This document shows, piece after piece, positions 31,442-43,489 of a stretch of 64,000 nt of DNA. The notes beneath the pieces are model-generated. The model did no database searches and was not told the origin of the DNA. It saw nothing but the letters and a program-made list of their open reading frames with translations. The translations under genes were made by a program, and so were the position numbers. Origin of the DNA: Aquarana catesbeiana (lineage: Eukaryota > Chordata > Amphibia > Anura > Ranidae); contig NC_133328.1 in assembly GCF_042186555.1 (NCBI RefSeq), positions 334,212,539 through 334,276,538 of the forward strand, read 5' to 3'. The number at the start of each line of letters is the position of its first letter. Positions within the stretch are counted from its first letter, which is position 1.

Positions 31442-32847
31442 AGCTTGTATAATAGTGTAAATTTGCTGTACCCTCAAAATAACTCAACACACAACCATTA
31501 ATGTCTAAACCGCTGGCAACAAAAGTGAGTACACCCCTAAGTGAAAATGTCCAAATTAGGCCCAATTAGCCATTTTCCCTCCCTGCTGTCATGTGACTTG
31601 TTAGTGTTACGAGGTCTCAGGTGTGAATGGGGAGCAGGTGTGTTAAATTTGGTGTTATCGTTCTCACTCTCTCATACTGGTCACTGGAAGTTCAAAATGG
31701 CACCTCATGGAAAAGAACTCTCTGAGGATCTGAAGAAAAGAAGTGTTGCTCTACATAAAGGTGGAATAGGCTATAAGAAGATTGTCAAGACCCTGAAACT
31801 GAGCTGCAGCCTGGTTTCCAAGACCATACAGAGGTTTAACAGGACAGGTTCCACTCAGAACAGGCCTCGCCATGGTCGATCAAAGAAGTTGAGTGCAGGT
31901 GCTCAAGGTCATATCCAGAAGTTGGGGAATAGACATATGAGTGCTGGCAGCATTACTGCAGAGGTTGAAGGGGTGGGAGGGGTCAGCCTGTCAGTGCTCA
32001 GACCATACGCCGCACACTGCATCAAATTGGTCTGCATGGCTGTCGTCCCAGAAGGAAGCCTCTTCTAAAGACGATGCACAAAAAAGCCCGAAAACAGTTT
32101 GCTGAAGACAAGCAGACTAAGGACATGGATTACTAGAACCACTTATTTGGTTCAGATGGTGTCAAGCGTGTGTGGCGGCAACCAGGTAAGGAGTATAAAG
32201 ACAAGTGTGTCTTGCCTACAGTCAAGCATGGTGGTTGTTATGGTCTGATGCTGCATGAGTGCTGCCGGCACTGGGGAGCTACAGTTCATTGTGGGAACCA
32301 TAAATGCCAAAATGTACTGTGACATACTGAAGCAGAGCATGATTCCCTCCCTTGGAAAACTGGGCCGCAGGGCAATATTCCAACATGATAACGACCCCAA
32401 ACATACCTCCAAGATGACCACTGCCTTGCTAAAGAAGCTGAAGGTAAAGGTGATGGATTAGCCAAGCATGTCTCCAGACCTAAACCCTATTGAGCATCTG
32501 TGGGGCATCCTCAAAAGGAAGGCGTAGGAGCGCAAGGTCTCTAACATCCACCAGCTCCGTGATGTCATAATGGAGGAGTGGAAGAGGACTCCGGGGGCAA
32601 CCTATGAAGCTCTGGTGAACTCCATGTCCAAGAGGATTAAGGCAGTGCTGGAAAATAATGGTGGCCACACAAAATATTGACACGTTGGGCCCTATTTGGA
32701 CATTTTCACGTAGGGGTGTACTCACTTTTGTTGCCAGCAGTTTAGACATGAATGGTGTGTTTTTTTTGAGGGGACAGCAAATGTACACTGTTATACAAGC
32801 TGTACACTTGCTACTTTATATTGTAACAAAGTGTAATTTCTTCAGTG
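31396..32847 (+). mobile_element. Tc1-like DNA transposon with long terminal repeats
   Basis: Long inverted repeats of about 160 bp begin CACTGAAAAAATTACACTTTG at 31396 and end CTTCAGTG at 32847. Each also carries an inner GTGAGTACACCCCTA/TAGGGGTGTACTCAC copy near 31530 and 32710, an IR/DR arrangement. A TA follows the right end; the left TA is altered. The internal gene is defective. Confidence 0.88.
31697..32527 (+). pseudogene. Tc1-like transposase pseudogene
   Basis: The N-terminal paired-like helix-turn-helix region is clear (MAPHGKELSEDLKKRSVALH, then SKTIQRFNRTGSTQNRPRHG). The frame breaks near 32060. Later blocks in other frames show the catalytic-domain signatures FQHDNDPKHTS (about 32380) and MSPDLNPIEHLWGILKRK (about 32470), ending in TAG. 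At least two frameshifts or stops make it non-functional. Confidence 0.9.
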
Positions 32848-32868
32848 TATGTATATATATGTGTGTAC

Positions 32869-32875
<7 letters not shown>

Positions 32876-32926
<51 letters not shown>
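32876..32926. repeat. (TA)n microsatellite
   Basis: Pure TA run just outside the right end of the Tc1-like element. Confidence 0.95.
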
Positions 32927-32928
<2 letters not shown>

Positions 32929-32939
32929 TGTATATATTA

Positions 32940-33700
32940 CAGGGCTCAAAATTCCAAGTCCTACTAGCCAGGCCTTAAGAGTTACTCGCCCCACCCCTAA
33001 ATCCACCCCTAAACACGCCCTATCTTATGAAATTACACTGTTAAATGTTGTAAGCAGAATTAAGTTACAAAAATAAATATTAACAACAACAACTTTAACA
33101 ATATTAACATGAAGCCAAGGGTCAAGTCCTGGGGAATGCATGGGAACGGCATTCCTGTACTTTTTCCACAACAGGAACGCCATTCCCGTTAGCAGCCACA
33201 TCCTGCAGGAGGGAAGCAATCAGTGGGGTGCCAAAGATTGCGGGGGTGTCAGGCTGGTGCCGCTCAGGGTTGCCCGCTGGGCTGCACGTCCATGTGTGGA
33301 AAGCATTTGGGCTGCTCCTTCCACCCTCACCGCTTACCCCGCCTATTCGGTTCAGCAGGCGGGGCGTGGTGGGAATCGGAAACTACCCAGCTGCCCTAAG
33401 ACCGTGAAGGGGGATAGAGCTGCGATGGATCTCAATTAATTCCCCTGTTGGGCCTGCTGGACCGGGAAAAAAGTGAGTGCTCGCCTGTACAGCAGCCTCC
33501 CTGTGTACCTGGATAGGAGGAGTAGCAGGGGCAGCAGCATATAGAGGAATTAATCTTTGCATATTCCTCCTGCAACCGCTGAATGCCCACTTCTCCTCCT
33601 CTCCCTCTTGCAGGCATTCAGCGGCTGCAGGAGGAATATGGAAAGATCAATTCCTCTATATGCCGCTGCCCCACTACTCCTCCTATTCAGCTTCTTTTCC
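32940..33700. other. Mixed non-coding sequence
   Basis: Contains a moderately GC-rich stretch (33180-33680). AGAGGAATTAATCTTTGCATATTCC at 33544 recurs in inverted, diverged form at about 33633-33660, framing a short hairpin-like block around GGCATTCAGCGG. No coding signal is supported. Confidence 0.4.
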
Positions 33701-33714
33701 TGCCCCTCCCATGC

Positions 33715-34265
33715 TCTTCAACTCCCCCAGTTCTCTCTGCCCCCTGTGCTCCCTTTCCCCCCAGTGCTATCTTGTTTCCCCCCAGTGCTTTTCAGTTCCC
33801 CCCAGTGCTCTCCACCCCCCTGTGCTCCCCCCAGTGCTATCCAGTCCCCCCATGCTATCCCATTCCCCACAGTGATTTCCAGTTCCCTCCAGTGTTTTCC
33901 AGTTCCCCCAGTGCTCCCTTCCCCCCAGCGCTCTCCAGCCCCCCCAGTGCTCTCCAATTCCCCCCAGTGCCCTCTGGCTCCCCTAGTGATCTTCAGTGCC
34001 CCCCTGTGTTCTCTGCCCCCTGTGCTCCCTTCCCCCATGCTCCCTTCCCCCCAGTGCTATCCAGCTCCCCCCAGTGCTATCCAGTTCCCCCAATGATCTC
34101 TGTCTCCCCCAGTGCTCTCTGCCACCCAGTGCACTCTACCCCCGGTCCTCTCTACCCCCCTTGCTCTCCAATCCCCAGTGCTCTCTAGTCCCCCCAATGC
34201 TCTCCAGCTCCCCCAGTGCCTTTCGGCTCCTCCAGTGCTCTCTGGCCCCCCTAGTGCTCTTCTAT
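33715..34265. repeat. Minisatellite, CCCCCAGTGCTCTCC-type units
   Basis: Degenerate tandem units of roughly 20 bp on the theme CCCCCCAGTGCTCTCCAGTT. The long plus-strand reading frames here are Pro/Ser-rich low-complexity translations of the repeat, not genes. Confidence 0.9.
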
Positions 34266-34679
34266 CGTCTATCATGTCCACACACTTCAGACTATCTCTT
34301 GTATCATGTCCGCACACTCTCTGACCATCTCTTGTATCATGTCCGCACACTCTCTGACCATCTTCTATGTACTATGTCTGCAGTCTTTGACCATCTCCTA
34401 TACTATGTCTGCAGTCTATGACCATCTTCTGTACTATGTCTGCAATCTCTGATGATCTCCTGTACTATGCCTGCATTCTCTGACCATCTCCTGTACTATG
34501 TCTGCATTCTCTGACCATCTCCTGTACTGTCTGCAGTCTCTGACCCTCTCCTGTACTATGTCTGCAGTCTCAGACTGACTCCTGCACTATGTCTGCAGTC
34601 TCTGACCATCTCCGGTATCATGTCCTCAGTCTCTGACCATCTCCTGTATCATGTCCTCGGTCTCTATCTCCTGTATCAT
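34266..34679. repeat. Minisatellite, about 30-bp units
   Basis: Tandem units around CTCTGACCATCTCCTGTACTATGTCTGCAG, with drift between ACTATG and ATCATG variants. It resumes after the palindrome insertion at 35288. Confidence 0.9.
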
Positions 34680-35285
34680 CCGATACAAAAACAGAAAATG
34701 ACTCCTGCGCACAAGTGGTCGACCAAATAGATGAAAGGGATACACAGGCCTTGCTGCCCTCAAGGATGGGGAATCCTAGCAGACAAAGAAATAAAAAGAG
34801 AAAAGGGCGCACCAGCCATGTGCATTATCTTTTATAAAACATTTATTAAGTAAAATGATAAAGGAAATTACTCACAAGCAGTAGTGAATCATGTGCCATA
34901 AACCTTGGACATCAACTAGCAACAAGTGGTTTGAAATGATGAACAAAGCCTTCCAAAGGTCTTTCAGAGGAATATATAGCACTGCTTGCTTACGCGTTTC
35001 GAAGGGCTCGTCCCTTCTTCATCAGAGCTCAGCAGTCACTGCTGAGCTCTGATGAAGAAGGGACGAGCCCTTCGAAACGCGTAAGCAAGCAGTGCTATAT
35101 ATTCCTCTGAAAGACCTTTGGAAGGCTTTGTTCATCATTTCAAACCACTTGTTGCTAGTTGATGTCCAAGGTTTATGGCACATGATTCACTACTGCTTGT
35201 GAGTAATTTCCTTTATCATTTTACTTAATAAATGTTTTATAAAAGATAATGCACATGGCTGGTGCGCCCTTTTCTCTTTTTATTT
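34680..35285. mobile_element. Penelope-type terminal insertion carrying a perfect palindrome
   Basis: The insertion interrupts the minisatellite. CTCCTGTATCAT stands on both sides (34668-34679 and 35286-35297), either a 12-bp duplication or two array units. It consists of 107 bp of unique sequence and the 501-bp palindrome 34787-35287, whose last two bases belong to the flanking motif. The core motif CTGATGAAGAAGGGACGAGC followed by CCTTCGAAACGCG is the GAAACGCGT motif seen at other PLE ends in the window. No RT is present. Confidence 0.7.
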
Positions 35286-35287
35286 CT
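34787..35287. repeat. Perfect 501-bp palindrome, 250-bp arms
   Basis: Arms 34787-35036 and 35038-35287 are separated by a single C at 35037. Paired coordinates sum to exactly 70074 at both the centre and the outer tips, so there are no net indels. I found no mismatch by eye. Confidence 0.9.
35025..35090 (+). ncRNA. Hammerhead-like ribozyme core (candidate)
   Basis: The right arm reads CTGATGA, A, a GAAGGG/CCCTTC hairpin with loop ACGAG, then GAAACGCG. That is the order CUGANGA, stem II, GAAA of a hammerhead core, with one extra A before stem II. The left arm carries the same on the minus strand. Penelope-like elements are known to encode hammerheads in their terminal repeats. Stems I and III and the cleavage site are not resolved. 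Confidence 0.45.
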
Positions 35288-35399
35288 CCTGTATCATGTC
35301 TGAACTGTGAAAATGGATGAGGATGACTCTGGGTGGGGATGAGAGGTACATTGTGGAGAGCCTCTTCACTATGTAACTCTCATCGCCACCCAGAGTCAT

Positions 35400-35835
35400 T
35401 CTCATACATTTTCACAACGCAACTCCATCATCCTCATCCTCACCCAGAATCATCCATCCCTCTCCATAGTGTATCCCCATCCCCACCCCCACCCAGCATC
35501 ATCCATCCCTCTCCACAATGTATACCCATCCCCACCCAACATCATCCATCCCTCTCCACAATGTATCCCCATCCCCACCCAGAATCTTCCATCCCTCTCC
35601 ACAATGTATCCCCATCCCCACCCATCATCATCCATCCCTCTCCATAATGTATCCCCATCCCCGCCCAGAATCATCCATCCCTCTCCACAATGTATCCCCA
35701 TCCCCGCCCAGCATCATCCATCCCCCTCCACATTGTATTCCCATCCCTGCCCAGCATCATCCATCCCGCTCCACATTGTATCCCCATCCCTGCCCAGCAT
35801 CATCCATTCCTCTCCAGGATTCTGGGCAGGGATTG
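35400..35835. repeat. 43-bp minisatellite
   Basis: About ten units on the theme CATCATCCATCCCTCTCCAC followed by AATGTATCCCCATCCCC. I counted 43 bp per unit between successive CATCATCCATCC starts. Because 43 is not a multiple of three, reading frames rotate through three Pro/His/Ser-rich translations. Decayed units continue to about 35930. Confidence 0.9.
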
Positions 35836-35929
35836 GGATACATTGTGGGGAGGGATGCAGATAATTCTGCACAGTGGTTGGGGATACATTGTGGAAAGAG
35901 ATGTGGATAACTCTGGGCGGGAATGGGAA

Positions 35930-37560
35930 TACATTTATTTTTGAGGTGGGGGTGGAATCTTGGGTGAGTTCCCAGACTATTTTTCCCAGGACTGGACCCC
36001 TGCATGAAGCCTACAGTATTTCATTGATCTGACTGTGATAAATAAAATAAGGATAAAATATGATTGGTTACTATAGGCACTGTACACATCATTACTGCCT
36101 TGTTAAGTAAATATGCACTACGTACAGAGTGCAAGGTTGAGAGGTGTGCTATGTACCAAGTGCAGGGTTGAGAGGTGCACTATGTACCGAGTGCAGGGCT
36201 GAGGGGTGCGCTACATACTGAGTGCAGGGCTGAGGGATGTGCTGTGTACTCCTAAGTTCTCCCCCAGTACAGATCTCACTCCACTTCTCCCATTCCAGTA
36301 CAGAGCTCTCTTCCCCACACATCCTCTAAAAAAAGTGGGGCTGCTGCAAAAGAGCAACTACAACTTACCAGCCCCCGCCAGCAGCCTGCATGGATAAGAA
36401 GGAGCCTCTGGTGTAGAGCTGGTAGGATCCTCTACTCCTCCCGCTCCCCTCCTTGCAAGGCAACTATCCATTGGTATTTTTTCTTTTTATTAATTTATAG
36501 AATGTATAAATAATAGTTGATACATGTTTTTCTGTAATTTATCTATATGTTTTTTTTATTATTTATAATATTTTCATTTTTAGCATTTTCATATTTATTC
36601 TATTTAGGTTCAGATTTATTTTTCATTGTTACATGGCCCTTCTAATGTAGTGATAAGGCCTCGCTATCTGGATACACATTAATGTGTCCATTATTAAAGC
36701 CATCATAAGACTTGATTCTAAGGTGAGGCCATCTCTGTAGAAAATAATGTGGCTGCTGTGGAATGAACACAAGGTTTGGTTCTGAGCTTATGGTCCAAGT
36801 CAAATATGGCTGCTAGAACTAGAATGAGGCCTGGCCATCTATATCATATGTATGGAGGCCATTTTACATTGAAATTGAAGCTTGGCCATTTCCCCCTTAG
36901 GTATGGTGGCCATTTTAGATTGAAAGCAAGGCATTAACAGGCTGGCTGTCTCCTCTTGTTTGGAATCTATATAAAGGCGTGGTGACGAGCATAAACGCTA
37001 TGCCCCCGATGATGTAAACTCTGACAAAACACGTAGGGCGGTGTTCAAGCTGGTGACATCACCACGCATGCTGAAACCACGAGGTGGTCGGATCGGTTCC
37101 CTGCTACCATTGTGAGTTTCTTTGCTTTTAATAAACATAATATGGTTTTACACTATGTGGATACTTTTGATTCATCTTTTATGCATGTTACAATGGAGCA
37201 ATTCCCAGTAAAATGTATAAAATATGTAAAATATGTGTAAAAAAATTGTGTACATTTTTACACAATTTTATAAAATGTATTTACATATTTTATACATTTT
37301 GTTTCAGGACAACATGTTTGAAATGATCTCCACACATGTGGAATGTGTTGTGGAGATCGGGCATGCTATGTGGATGTTTTCTTGGCCAGGGCAGAGTTCC
37401 TTGCCTCAGCTCCAGAATAGACATTCAGTTTGGGGTTCCATCTTTGTCGATGCAAGCCAAGCACAGTGTTTTATCCGACCTGTAAGTATAGACCCCCTTC
37501 TCCCCATTAGGTTTTTTCTCCCCTTAGGGGTAGAACATATTAACTAATATTATATATCCA
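35930..37560. other. Non-coding, includes PLE-end-like block
   Basis: Short TGAGRGGTGYRCTATGTACYGAGTGCAGG tandem units occur at 36130-36245. Sequence at 36990-37040 (CCCCGATGATGT ... AAAACACGTAGGGCG) resembles a decayed PLE terminal hammerhead motif and is followed by CTTTTAATAAACATAATATGG. A local inverted repeat of TAAAATGTATAAAATATGTA type lies at 37210-37300. No gene recognised. Confidence 0.45.
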
Positions 37561-37564
37561 TTTG

Positions 37565-38650
37565 TATTTACAGTTTATTTCTTTTTTCCACAAAAGTTTT
37601 TATTGAAAATGTTAAAGTAATGTAGACAGAACAGTAATCACATTGATTCAAATGGTAACCATGACATACTTGTACAATACAATAGCATAGTTTGTAAATG
37701 AGTTTGGGGCGTATCAAAGAGAACAAAGAAAAATTACTCAAAATTGAAGCTAAAAAGGAGTTTTGAACGTTGCATGGATAATCAACATAAGCAAACAATT
37801 AGATACCAGGTTAGTTTCTGAGTAAACCAGCAATAATGATGGTAGTAATTACATTAATATCAGTACTACCAATTCTAATAATAATAATATTAATAACCCC
37901 AACCTGTGTTTTTACAGAAGTGTTTCTAGATTATTGTGGTGGGGTGTAAAGATTGATGGATATTGTAGACAGAAGGGGGAGGGGGGCTAAGAAAGTAAAA
38001 AGTGAGGGGGAGAAGGGGGAGGGAGAGGTAACCTCAAGAAGAAGGGTTGTATGAGAAGTAGAGAAAGAGCAGGATAAACAGTCCGCTCCCCATTGCTATA
38101 CTTCCACCTGAAATGAATATACAGTATCCTCTGTCAAATAATATGGGTAGCTGTTTTAGGTTAAGGAAAATAAGACCTAAAACATTCAGTGGTCTTAAAA
38201 TGAGTCCAGCAGGCCCAGGTGTTTGTGAATTTTTGTATGCATTCTTGGGAGGTGAGGATCAGTTCCTCCATCTCTTCTATCTTAGAGATTCTGGTCAGCC
38301 ATTCTCTGATTGATGGTATATCCATGGATCGCCAGTGAACAGGTATGCAGAGTCTAGACGCATTGACTACGTGCATAGCCAGTGATTAATAATAATCCTT
38401 TTTAGGTAGGGTCATGTGATGTAGAATAAATTGTGCAGGGTTGGAATCTAGAGCGTATGTAGTGATATGTGTAATTAGTGCATGTACTTCCCTTCAAAAT
38501 GGTTGGAGTAGAGCACACTCCCACCAAATATGGAGCATAGAACCTTCTGCTTTCTTGCATATGTTAGGGATAGTAGGAGAGAATTTCTCAAGTCGAGCTG
38601 GGGTTCTATACCATTTAGTTGCAATTTTATAACAGTTTTCCTGAATTGCT
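37565..38650 (-). pseudogene. L1/Tx1-type LINE ORF2 C-terminal fragment
   Basis: The minus strand encodes, with breaks, the C-terminal tail typical of L1-type ORF2. A KFIWWECPLLQPFWREVHAL-like segment lies near 38545-38490, then HVVNASRLCIPVHWRSMDIP (about 38375) and EWLTRISKIEEMEELIL. A 3' UTR runs to 37565, where CTTTTTTCCACAAAAGTTTTTATTG probably marks the 3' end. It is 5'-truncated at about 38650 at the border of PLE sequence. Confidence 0.7.
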
Positions 38651-38689
38651 ACATTCATTGAGCCCTTGTGTACATATTCATGTATAAAC

Positions 38690-39550
<861 letters not shown>

Positions 39551-41210
39551 CAATAATAATAATAGTAGTGATGATCTCATGGATGGTTTTTATCTGAAGA
39601 TATGTGTATGGAATATATGTGTATATATACTGTTGACTGGTACCATGCGTATTATAGACATGGACTACTGATGATGGAAAGCTACAGTTGCCTTCTTTGG
39701 GGTAATACAGTGCATGTATGGGGGGATGCACGCATGTGAAAACCCACACACATATGTGTGTAAGGAGCCAACTGTGCTTAGATAAATGCAAATAAAGGCA
39801 TGAATGGCTACATGCATAATGGCTGGATGCATAACTCTATGGTAGTAGAGATACCAAAAAAGCATTCGGATGATAGCACGTGTTGAACAACATACACGTT
39901 ACAATGGCAATAGTGGAAAACAGGAAAATGTGTGAGATTAAATGATAACAATGATAGTCATGATAGTGGTAATCAACATAATAGATACATAGCTAAAATA
40001 GGATAAAATAAAGTAAATTAAATTAAATAAAATTAAATTGAATAAAATAAATGATAATATGTCACCACTGTGGTGACGAACTATGTCTGATGTTAGCGGA
40101 CTGTGTTAGAGCTATTAAGTGTGGCATATAAATTATCATGCTTAAAAATTCATTAAGATGTAAAATGATAGACGATGGTAATGCAAAGTGAGATAATGAC
40201 AAGTGTAGCCTACCTCAATACCGTAGAGATGGTGTGTAGATGTAGGGCCGTCTATTGGATGCTGTTGGTCTTAGAACCCTATAGATGTAACATGCTGTAA
40301 TAAGTCACAGTAATGCCCCGTACACACAATCGGACTTTCCAATAACAAAACCGTGGAATTTTGTTCGAAGGTTGTTGGCTCCAACTTGTCTTGCATACAC
40401 ACGGTCACACAAATGTTGGCCAACAATTACGTACGTAGTGACGTACAAGATGTACGGCGAGCTGATAGAAAGGAAGTTCAATAGTCATGTACCACCCTTT
40501 GGGCTCCTTCTGCTAATGTTGTGTTTGGTGAGCAATGATTCTGAGCATGCGTGGACTTTTGTGCGACGGACTTGTGTACACACGATCGGAAAGTCCGACA
40601 ACAAAAATTTGACGGCGGAAAATTTGAGAACCTGCTAGCCAACATTTGTTAGCGGAAAGTCAGACAACAAATGTTCGATGGAGCATACACATGGTCGGAC
40701 TTTCCGCCAACAAGCTCACATCCAACATTTGTTGTCGGAAAATCCATTCGTGTGTACGCGGCAGAAGAGTTACTAGGTTTGCAAACAAGGGTCTTTAGGG
40801 ACTCTAGTATAAAACAAAATATGGAAGATTATATGGTTATACCCTACCCAGTGGTTGGTTTTAGGTATTGCAGCCAAAGATCTATAGATATGTATCCACA
40901 TTCTTATAAGGCCTTGCTGAACGACTTCCTGCACTGTGGTTGTGTGCTATCTCCTACCAAGCTGCAGTGATGTTGTGATTCTGGATTCCTGCTAGAGTGG
41001 GAGTGTGCGTCTGCACAGTATGGCCGTGCAACCTTGATACAGGAAGTGTTCCTTCTGGTTGTTGGAACGCATACCGTCATTCATACAGATGGTGGGCGGG
41101 GCCAAGTGTAGGATGTGTCAACATCTTATAGCTTGTCAGAGCCCCGGTAGGGGTCTGTGCGCAGACCTAGAATTAAAATGGGCTGTGAATGAAAAAATAA
41201 CACGAAGTGA
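39551..41210. repeat. Left inverted arm of PLE-C, interrupted by a Harbinger MITE
   Basis: Reverse-complementary to 44985-46165. Landmarks are the AATAATAATAGTAGTGATGATC edge, CTACTGATGATGGAAAGCTA, GTCACCACTGTGGTGAC and GGCGGGGCCAAGTGTAGGA. The right arm lacks the 40314-40762 segment, which is a separate insertion. Divergence is moderate (several percent by eye). Confidence 0.85.
40314..40762. mobile_element. Harbinger-type MITE
   Basis: The left end is TGCCCCGTACACACAATCGG and the right end ATTCGTGTGTACGCGGCA, a mutated complement. The interior has the same TCGGA/TCCGA subterminal style as H1/H2, and internal CATACACACGGTC and GTGTACACACGATCGG copies, but no gene. The target TAA precedes it and GAA (decayed TAA) follows. 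The opposite arm shows the empty site GTCACAGTAAGAGTTAC. Confidence 0.88.
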
Positions 41211-41568
41211 AGGGGAGGAGCAACCAAAAAACGCTGCAGTGTGCGATCACTGCAACCTGAGTAATAATGATGATTGTCTGTGTGAATGAAAATAAAACCA
41301 GGCTAAAAGCTGACTAGAAACTGAATAGGACAGACAAATAGTAGTAGAATGGTCTGGAGCTGGAGCTGGTCTGGAGCTGGTTATGAACTTGTTGTATTAT
41401 AGATATCAATGAGTGTTGTTAGTAATTGTCGCCGATAGCATTCTCCACTCATGCTTTATTAGTCACGATCATGACCAGTGGCACCAGGAAAGTAAGCACA
41501 GAATTGTGAACAGAACCTGTGTGCATTTAAGGAAAGAGGGCATATACTCTTTACAAATGCATACCTAT

Positions 41569-41571
<3 letters not shown>
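41211..41571. other. Non-coding PLE-flank sequence
   Basis: AT-rich sequence between the inverted arm and the TA microsatellite; includes the short repeat TGGAGCTGGTCTGGAGCTGG. No gene recognised. Confidence 0.4.
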
Positions 41572-41640
<69 letters not shown>

Positions 41641-41652
41641 TTATACATATAC

Positions 41653-41710
<58 letters not shown>
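41572..41710. repeat. (TA)n then (CTAT)n compound microsatellite
   Basis: About 66 bp of TA, a short interruption, then about 15 CTAT units up to the left end of the Tc1-like element. Confidence 0.95.
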
Positions 41711-43301
41711 CAGACCCCCTTAAATTTTTCACTCTTTGTTATATTGCAGTCATTTGCTAAAAATCATTTTTTTCCTCATTAATGTATACACAGCACCCCA
41801 TATTGACAGAATAACACAGAATTGTTGATATTTTTGCAGATTTTAAAAAAAAAGAAAAACTGAAATTTCACATGGTCCTAAGTATTTAGACCCTTTACTC
41901 AATATTTAGTAGAAGCACTCTTTTGATCTAATACAGCCATGAGTCTTTTTGGGAAAGATGCAACAAGTTTTTCACACCTGGATTTGGGGATCCTCTGCCA
42001 TTCCTCCTTGCAGATCCTCTCCAGTTCTGTCAGGTTGGATGGTAAATGTTGGTGGACAGCCATTTTTAGGTCTCTCCAGAGATGCTCAATTGGGTTTAAG
42101 TCAGGGCTCTGGCTGGGTCATTCAAAAACAGTCACGGAGTTGTTGTGAAGCCACTCCTTCGTTATATTACCTGTGTGCTTAGGGTCATTGTCTTGTTGGA
42201 AGGTAAACCTTCGACCCAGTCTGAGGTCCTGAGCACTCTGGAGAAGGTTTTCGTCCAGGATATCCCTGTACTTGGCCGCATTCATCTTTCCCTCGATTGC
42301 AACCAGTCGTCCTGTCCCTGCAGCTGAAAAACACCCCTACAGCATGATGCTGCCACCACCATGCTTCATTGTTGGGACTGTATTGGACAGGTGATGAGCA
42401 GTGCCTGGTTTTCTCCACACATACCGCTTAAAATTAAGGCCAAAAAGTTCTCTCCTGGTCTCATCAGACCAGAGAACCTTGATTCTCACCATCTTGGAGT
42501 CCTTCAGATGTTTTTTAGCGAACTCCATGCGGACTTTCATGTGTCTTGCACTGAGGAGAGGCTTCCGTCGGGCCACTCTGCCATAAAGCCCCGACTGGTG
42601 GAGGGCTGCAGTGATGGTTGACTTTCTACAACTTTCTTCCATCTCCCGACTGCATCTCTGGAGCTCAGCCACAGTGATCTTTGGGTTCTTCTTCACCTCT
42701 CTTCTCCCCCAATAGCTCAGTTTGGCCAGACGGCCAGCTCTAGGAAGGGTTCTGGTCATCCCAAACGTCTTCCATTTAAAGATTATGAAGGCTACTGTGC
42801 TCTTAGGAACCTTAAGTGCAGCAGAATTTTTTTGTAAACTTGGCCAGATCTGTGCCTTGCCACAATTCTGTCTCTGGGCTCTTCAGGCAGTTCCTTTGAC
42901 TTCATGATTCTCATTTGCTCTGACATGCACTGTGAGCTGTAAGGTCTTATATAGACAGGTGTGTGGCTTTCCTAAACAAGTCCAATCAGTATAATCAAAC
43001 ACAGCTGGACTCAAATGAAGGTGTAGAACCATCTCAAGGATGATCAGAAGAAATGGACAGCACCTGGGTTAAATATATGAGTGTCACAGCAAAGGGTCTG
43101 AATACTTAGGACCAAGTGATATTTTAGTTTTTCTTTTTTAATAAATCTGCAAAAATGTCAACAATTCTGTGTTTTTCCTGTCAATAGGGGGTGCTGTGTG
43201 TACATTAATGAGGAAAAAATGAACTTAAATGATTTTAGCAAATGGCTGCAATATAACAAAGAGTTAAAAATTGAAAGGGGTCTGAATACTTTCCGTCCCC
43301 A

Positions 43302-43304
<3 letters not shown>
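41711..43304 (-). mobile_element. Tc1-like transposon, minus orientation, left end clipped
   Basis: The inverted termini share TTAAATTTTTCACTCTTTGT (left) and ACAAAGAGTTAAAAATTGAA (right). The right end continues GGGGTCTGAATACTTTCCGT and CCCCACTG, followed by TA. The outermost ~20 bp are missing on the left, where the CTAT microsatellite begins. Confidence 0.88.
41899..42905 (-). pseudogene. Tc1-like transposase pseudogene
   Basis: The start ATG is at 42905, in the MKSKELPEEPRDRIVARHRS segment. Middle block 42759-42337 includes TRTLPRAGRLAKLSYWGRRE and the catalytic VLWSDETRRELFG and KHGGGSIML. The terminal block includes DLNPIEHLWRDLK near 42080 and ends KSASTKY at about 41899. Frameshifts and stops occur near 42800, 42330 and 42150, so it is dead. 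Confidence 0.9.

Positions 43305-43342
<38 letters not shown>
43305..43342. repeat. (TA)n microsatellite
   Basis: Short TA run immediately outside the right end of the Tc1-like element. Confidence 0.9.
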
Positions 43343-43346
<4 letters not shown>

Positions 43347-43489
43347 CCCATGCACGCATATATCACAATACTTCTTCATGTATATACATATGCATACACA
43401 AATATGCATACGCATAAGGACTCACTCCCAGGGAGAGAAGAGAGTGCAGGACAGGACCCACACCGGACAAAAATGGGGGGCCAAGCTTG

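Noticed and set aside
33477..34421. Pro/Ser/Leu-rich ORFs up to 201 codons
   Set aside because: They overlap a CCCCAGTGCTCTCC minisatellite, are open in several frames at once, and lack any domain.
35333..35910. Pro/His/Ser-rich ORFs up to 131 codons
   Set aside because: Translations of the 43-bp minisatellite; the three frames cycle through the same peptides.
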